Below the pieces are notes generated by a model. That model saw only the letters and a list, made by a program, of their open reading frames with translations, made no database searches and was not told the DNA's origin. From Atherinomorus stipes (Eukaryota; Chordata; Actinopteri; Atheriniformes; Atherinidae): a DNA stretch of 64,000 nt. The position numbers and the translations under genes are program-made. The DNA lies in NCBI GenBank assembly GCA_023101725.1, contig JALJCO010012839.1, positions 7,501 to 71,500 on the forward strand, given 5' to 3'. Position 1 is the stretch's first letter. The number at the start of each line of letters is the position of its first letter. Shown piece by piece: positions 58,562 through 64,000 of the stretch.

Positions 58562-61500
58562 TGAGTACCCACCCCTGCTGTGTTCAGGTGCAGAGCAGAC
58601 GTCTGACAGCAGAGTATCCACCCACGCTGCATTCAGGTGCATAGCAGACGTCTGACAGCAGAGTATCCACCGCTGCTGCATTCAGGTGCATAGCAGACGT
58701 CTGACAGCAGAGTATCCATCGCTGATGCGTTCAGGTGCAAAGTACATATCTGACAGCAGAGTATCCACCGCTGCTGCGTTCAGGTGCATAGCAGACGTCT
58801 GACAGCAGAGTATTCATCGCTGCTGCTGCGTTCAGGTGCATAGCAGACGTCTGACAGCAGAGTATCCACTGCTGCTGCGTTCAGGTGCATAGCAGACGTC
58901 TGACAGCAGAGTATCCACTGCTGATGCGTTCAGGTGCAGAGCAGACGTCTGACAGCAGAGTATCCACCGCTGATGCGTTCACGTGCAGAGCAGATGTCTG
59001 ACAGCAGAGTATCCACCGCTGATGCGTTCAGGTGCAGAGCAGACGTCTGAAAGCAGAGTATCCACCGCTGATGCGTTCAGGTGCAGAGCAGATGTCTGAC
59101 AGCAGAGTATCCACCGCTGATGCGTTCAGGTGCAGAGCAGACGTCTGAAAGCAGAGTATCCACCGCTGATGCGTTCAGGTGCAGTGCAGACGTCTAACAG
59201 CAGAGTATCCACCGCTGCTGCGTTCAGGTGCAGAGCAGACGTCTGAAAGCAGAGTATCCACCGCTGATGCGTTCAGGTGCAGAGCAGACGTCTGAAAGCA
59301 GAGTATCCACCGCTGCTGCGTTCAGGTGCAGAGCAGACGTCTGAAAGCAGAGTATCCACCGCTGCTGCTGCATTCAGGTGCAGAGCAGACGTCTGAAAGC
59401 AGAGTATCCACCGCTGATGCGTTCATGTGCAGAGCAGATGTCTGACAGCAGAGTATCCACCGCTGATGCGTTCAGGTGCAGAGCAGACGTCTGAAAGCAG
59501 AGTATCCACCGCTGATGCGTTCAGGTGCAGAGCAGATGTCTGACAGCAGAGTATCCACCGCTGATGCGTTCAGGTGCAGAGCAGACGTCTGAAAGCAGAG
59601 TATCCACCGCTGATGCGTTCAGGTGCAGAGCAGACGTCTGACAGCAGAGTATCCACCGCTGCTGCGTTCAGGTGCAGAGCAGACGTCTGACAGCAGAGTA
59701 TCCACCGCTGCTGCGTTCAGGTGCAGAGCAGACGTCTGACAGCAGAGTATCCACCGCTGCTGCGTTCAGGTGCAGAGCAGACGTCTGACAGCAGAGTATC
59801 CACCGCTGCTGCGTTCAGGTGCAGAGCAGACGTCTGACAGCAGAGTATCCATCGCTGCTGCTGCGTTCAGGTGCAGAGCAGACGTCTGAAAGCAGAGTAT
59901 CCACCGCTGATGCGTTCAGGTGCAGAGCAGACGTCTAACAGCAGAGTATCCACCGCTGCTGCGTTCAGGTGCATAGCAGACGTCTGACAGCAGAATATCC
60001 ATCGCTGCTGCGTTCAGGTGCAGAGCAGACGTCTGACAGCAGAGTATCCACCGCTGCTGCGTTCAGGTGCAGAGCAGACGTCTGACAGCAGAGTATCCAT
60101 CGCTGCTGCTGCGTTCAGGTGCAGTGCAGACTTCTGACAGCAGAGAATCCACCCATGCTGCATTCAGGTGCACAGCAGACGTCTGACAGCAGAGTATCCA
60201 CCGCTGCTGCGTTCAGGTGCAGAGCAGACGTCTGACAGCAGAGTATCCACTGCTGCTGCATTCAGGTGCAGAGCAGACGTCTGACAGCAGAGTATCCACC
60301 GCTGCTGCGTTCAGGTGCAGAGCAGATGTCTGACAGCAGAGTATCCACTGCTGCTGCGTTCAGGTGCAGAGCAAACGTCTGACAGCAGAGTATCCACTGC
60401 TGCTGCGTTCAGGTGCAGAGCAGACGTCTGACGGCAGAGTATCCACCGCTGCTGCGTTCAGGTGCAGAGCAGACGTCTGACGGCAGAGTATCCACTGCTG
60501 CTGCGTTCAGGTGCACAGCAGACGTCTGACAGCAGAGTATCCACTGTTGCTGCATTCAGGTGCACAGCAGATGTCTGACAGCAGAGTATCCACCGCTGCT
60601 GCGTTCAGGTGCACAGCAGATGTCTGACAGCAGAGTATCCACCGCTGCTGCGTTCAGGTGCATTGCAGATGTCTGACAGCAGAGTATCCACCGCTGCTGC
60701 GTTCAGGTGCACAGCAGATGTCTGACAGCAGAGTATCCACTGCTGCAAAAAGAGTCCTGCATTCAGGTGCATTGCAGATGTCTGACAGCAGAGTATCCAC
60801 TGCTGCTGCATTCAGGTGCAGAGCAGATGTCTTACAGCAGAGTATCCATCGCTGCTGAGTTCAGGTGCATAGCAGACGTCTGACAGCAGAGTATCCCCCG
60901 CTGCTGCGTTCAGGTGCACAGCAGACGTCTGACAGCAGAATATCCATCGCTGCTGCGTTCAGGTGCAGAGCAGACGTCTGACAGCAGAGTATCCATCGCT
61001 GCTGAGTTCAGGTGCATAGCAGACGTCTGACAGCAGAGTATCCATCGCTGCTGCATTCAGGTGCAGAGCAGACGTCTGACAGCAGAGTATCCAGCGGTGC
61101 TGTGTTCAAGTGCATAGCAGATGTCTGACAGCAGAATATCCATCGCTGCTGCGTTCAGGTGCAGAGCAGATGTCTGATACCAGAGTATCCATCGCTGCTG
61201 CTGCGTTCAGGTGCAGTGCAGACTTCTGACAGCAGAGTATCCACCGCTGCTGCGTTCAGGTGCACAGCAGATGTCTGACAGCAGAGTATCCACCGCTGCT
61301 GCGTTCAGGTGCACAGCAGACGTCTGACAGCAGAGTATCCACCGCTGCTGCGTTCAGGTGCACAGCAGATGTCTGACAGCAGAGTATCCACCGCTGCTGC
61401 GTTCAGGTGCACAGCAGACGTCTGACAGCAGAGTATCCACTGCTGCTGCGTTCAGGTGCAGAGCAGATGTCTGACAGCAGAGTATCCACCGCTGCTGCGT

Positions 61501-62299
61501 TCAGGTGCACAGCAGACGTCTGACAGCAGAGTATCCATCGCTGCTGCGTTCAGGTGCAGAGCAGACGTCTGACAGCAGAGTATCCAATCGCTGCTGCGTT
61601 CAGGTGCACAGCACACATGTGACAGCAGAGTATCTACTGTTGCTGCGTTCAGGTGCAGAGCAGATGTGTGACAGCAGAGTATCCATCGCTGCTGCGTTCA
61701 GGTGCAGAGCAGACGTCTGACAGCAGAGTATCCATCGGTGCTGCGTTCAAGTGCACAGCAGATGTCTGACAGCAGAGTATCCATCGGTGCTGCGTTCAAG
61801 TGCACAGCAGATGTCTGACAGCAGAGTATCCATCGGTGCTGCGTTCAAGTGCATAGCAGATGTCTGACAGCAGAGTATCCATCGGTGCTGCGTTCAGGTG
61901 CACAGCACACATGTGACAGCAGAGTATCTACTGTTGCTGCGTTCAGGTGCAGAGCAGACGTGTGACAGCAGAGTATCCAATCGGTGCTGCGTTCAGGTGC
62001 ATAGCACAGATGTCTGACAGCAGAGTATCCATTGGTGCTGCATTCAGGTGCAGAGCAGATGTCTGACAGCAGAGTATCCACTCCTGCTGCATTCAGGTGC
62101 ACAGCAGACGTCTGACAGCAGAGTATCCACTCCTGCTGCATTCAGGTGCAGAGCAGACATGTGACAGCAGAGTATCCATCGGTGCTGCGTTCATGTGCAT
62201 AGCAGATGTCTGACAGCAGAGTATCCATCGGTGCTGCGTTCAGGTGCAGAGCAGATGTCTGACAGCAGACTATCCATCGCTGCTGTTGCGTTCAGGTGC
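58562..62299. repeat. 49-bp minisatellite
   Basis: About 76 copies of a unit with tatccaccgctgctgcgttc, aggtgcagagcagacgtctg and acagcagag. Extra gct triplets give some 52-bp units. The main variants are gctgatg/gctgctg, cacagc/catagc/cagagc and gacgtctg/gatgtctg/catgtg. Short open frames within it are not genes. Confidence 0.97.
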
Positions 62300-62889
62300 T
62301 GCGTGTTAACGTCGGTTCTGTGTTTTATGTGTTGAGCTCAGGCCCGTTCCAGCTGCTCCGTGTCTGAAGGCGGCCCTCCGCAGAACTGAGCGTTACCGTG
62401 GTAACCCCCTCCGTCTACCTGCTCACCTGCACGGGCAGATGACAGATGGCGAGCAGGGAAATCCACGGAGGAAGAAGTCCATTAGCCGAGCTGACCTTGA
62501 ACGTAGCGGGGAAGTTGTGAAGCTGCAGCTGAACATCCTCCCTGCAGGTCAGGGAAATTCAATTACAGCCTAATGAAGAGTGAGCCGACCTCCCTGCACC
62601 TCCTCCTCCTCCTCCTCCTCCTCCTCCTCTCACAGATGAAGCTCATTAGTCACCGTCGCCGGGCAGCTTTGCAGGTCCGGTTTCTGATCTCTGGTCCTGA
62701 TCCTGGTCCTGTTGGACTCAGTCAGCCTGAACACAGGTTCATGTTTTATCCTGCAGTCCAGTAAAAACCTGGGTTACCTGAACTACCAGGTAACTCCTGC
62801 ATGGACGAGATGATGATGATGATGATGATGGAGACGTTATTTTACCACAGCTGATGCTCAAAATGCCACAGCCTAGTGGAAAAGTCTGT
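62300..62889. other. Intron with CTC and ATG microsatellites
   Basis: It has a (CCT)n tract at about 62600-62628 and a (GAT)n tract at about 62809-62829. The GC-richer part at 62340-62560 includes tgaccttga (62492-62500), the reverse of the orphan-receptor half site TCAAGGTCA. No exon is supported. Confidence 0.5.
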
Positions 62890-62997
62890 TTAAACACTGC
62901 AGAAACTCATATCTTGTCAAGTATATTTTTGTAATTTCTAGTCAAAATATGTCATCTCTTAAAATGAGATAAAAGCAGGTAAAGAGAAACATTTCAG

Positions 62998-63190
62998 TGA
63001 GACATGCAGCTGTGAAGCTGTTTCCCTGATTTCTTGTCAAACTTGTTTGTTTCAGATCATCAAACAAATTTAACTGTGCGACTAAAATAACACAAGTAAA
63101 CAGAAAATGCAGTTTTTAAATGAAGATTTTTATTAGGAACGGGGAAAATCCAAACCTCCATGTCCCTGGGAGAAAAAGTGATTGCACCCC
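62998..63190. mobile_element. Partial MITE (relative of 21379-21791)
   Basis: It shares tttcagatcatcaaacaaat, ataacacaagtaaacaaaa-like, tgcagtttttaaatgaag and aaatccaaacctccatgtcc with the element at 21379-21791. It lacks recognisable terminal repeats. Confidence 0.75.
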
Positions 63191-63255
63191 CCTCTTGATA
63201 AAACATAAATTATCTGTGGTTTATCATCTTTGAGAGAGCTGAATTCAGTTTTATG

Positions 63256-64000
63256 GACAGAGATGAAGCAGGTTGTATCCTGAGACAGAGATGAAGCAGG
63301 TTGTATCCTGGAGACAGAGATGAAGCAGGTTGTATCCTGAGACAGAGATGAAGCAGGTTGTATCCTGGAGACAGAGATGAAGCAGGTTGTATCCTGGAGA
63401 CAGAGATGAAGCAGGTTGTATCCTGAGACAGAGATGAAGCAGGTTGTATCCTGGAGACAGAGATGAAGCAGGTTGTATCCTGGAGACAGAGATGAAGCAG
63501 GTTGTATCCTGAGACAGAGATGAAGCAGGTTGTATCCTGAGACAGAGATGAAGCAGGTTGTATCCTGGAGACAGAGATGAAGCAGGTTGTATCCTGGAGA
63601 CAGAGATGAAGCAGGTTGTATCCTGGAGACAGAGATGAAGCAGGTTGTATCCTGGAGACAGAGATGAAGCAGGTTGTATCCTGGAGACAGAGATGAAGCA
63701 GGTTGTATCCTGGAGACAGAGATGAAGCAGGTTGTATCCTGAGACAGAGATGAAGCAGGTTGTATCCTGGAGACAGAGATGAAGCAGGTTGTATCCTGGA
63801 GACAGAGATGAAGCAGGTTGTATCCTGGAGACAGAGATGAAGCAGGTTGTATCCTGGAGACAGAGATGAAGCAGGTTGTATCCTGGAGACAGAGATGAAG
63901 CAGGTTGTATCCTGGAGACAGAGATGAAGCAGGTTGTATCCTGAGACAGAGATGAAGCAGGTTGTATCCTGAGACAGAGATGAAGCAGGTTGTATCCTGG
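63256..64000. repeat. 28/29-bp minisatellite running off the window
   Basis: About 26 copies of gacagagatgaagcaggttg followed by tatcctgga or tatcctga, giving 29- and 28-bp units. The array reaches the last base, so its full length is unknown. Confidence 0.97.

Noticed and set aside
58562..62299. CRISPR-like array
   Set aside because: The units are contiguous with no unique spacers, and the context is a vertebrate intron. It is a minisatellite.

Overview
This window looks like nuclear DNA of a teleost fish. Almost all of it is intron of one host gene. Three consecutive, intact coding exons of a polypeptide N-acetylgalactosaminyltransferase, best matched to galnt10, lie on the minus strand at 45965-46150, 32385-32568 and 14114-14231. 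Their splice sites and codon phases join without a break. The introns between them are about 13.4 kb and 18.2 kb. The flanking introns run out of the window on both sides, at least 17.8 kb upstream of the first exon seen and 14.1 kb downstream of the last. I recognise no other host gene.

The rest is layered repeat DNA. From 1345 to 13763 a 58-bp satellite has been opened by a TA-flanked MITE (1407-1932), an 8-bp-TSD hAT-like element (1961-3105, itself holding an inverted SINE), a 4.8-kb broken Ty3/gypsy element (6769-11573) and a GATA-tailed LINE fragment (13253-13711). From 14276 to 31617 there are a LINE tail beside the exon, a foldback element (14716-15841), an L2-type LINE end, a second gypsy remnant split by a hAT-like element that in turn holds an L1 tail, two more TIR elements, a 22-bp minisatellite, a Harbinger-like remnant and a full-length tRNA-headed SINE.

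From 32967 to 45475 is the deepest nest: an old LINE is split by a TTAA-flanked TIR element, which contains a CAG-flanked TIR element and a 7-kb L1/Tx1-type LINE with a very G-rich 3' UTR. From 46151 to the end the upstream intron holds a hAT-like end, a G-rich tract, a TG repeat, a MITE and four long minisatellites (32/20-bp, 18-bp, 49-bp and 29-bp units).

The 58-bp satellite and the five longest minisatellites together make up a little over a quarter of the window. All mobile-element proteins seen are truncated, frameshifted or stopped. Their target-site duplications and interruptions give a clear order of insertion. I found no evidence for a new enzymatic or defence system. The unusual content is the repeat architecture inside a constrained gene.
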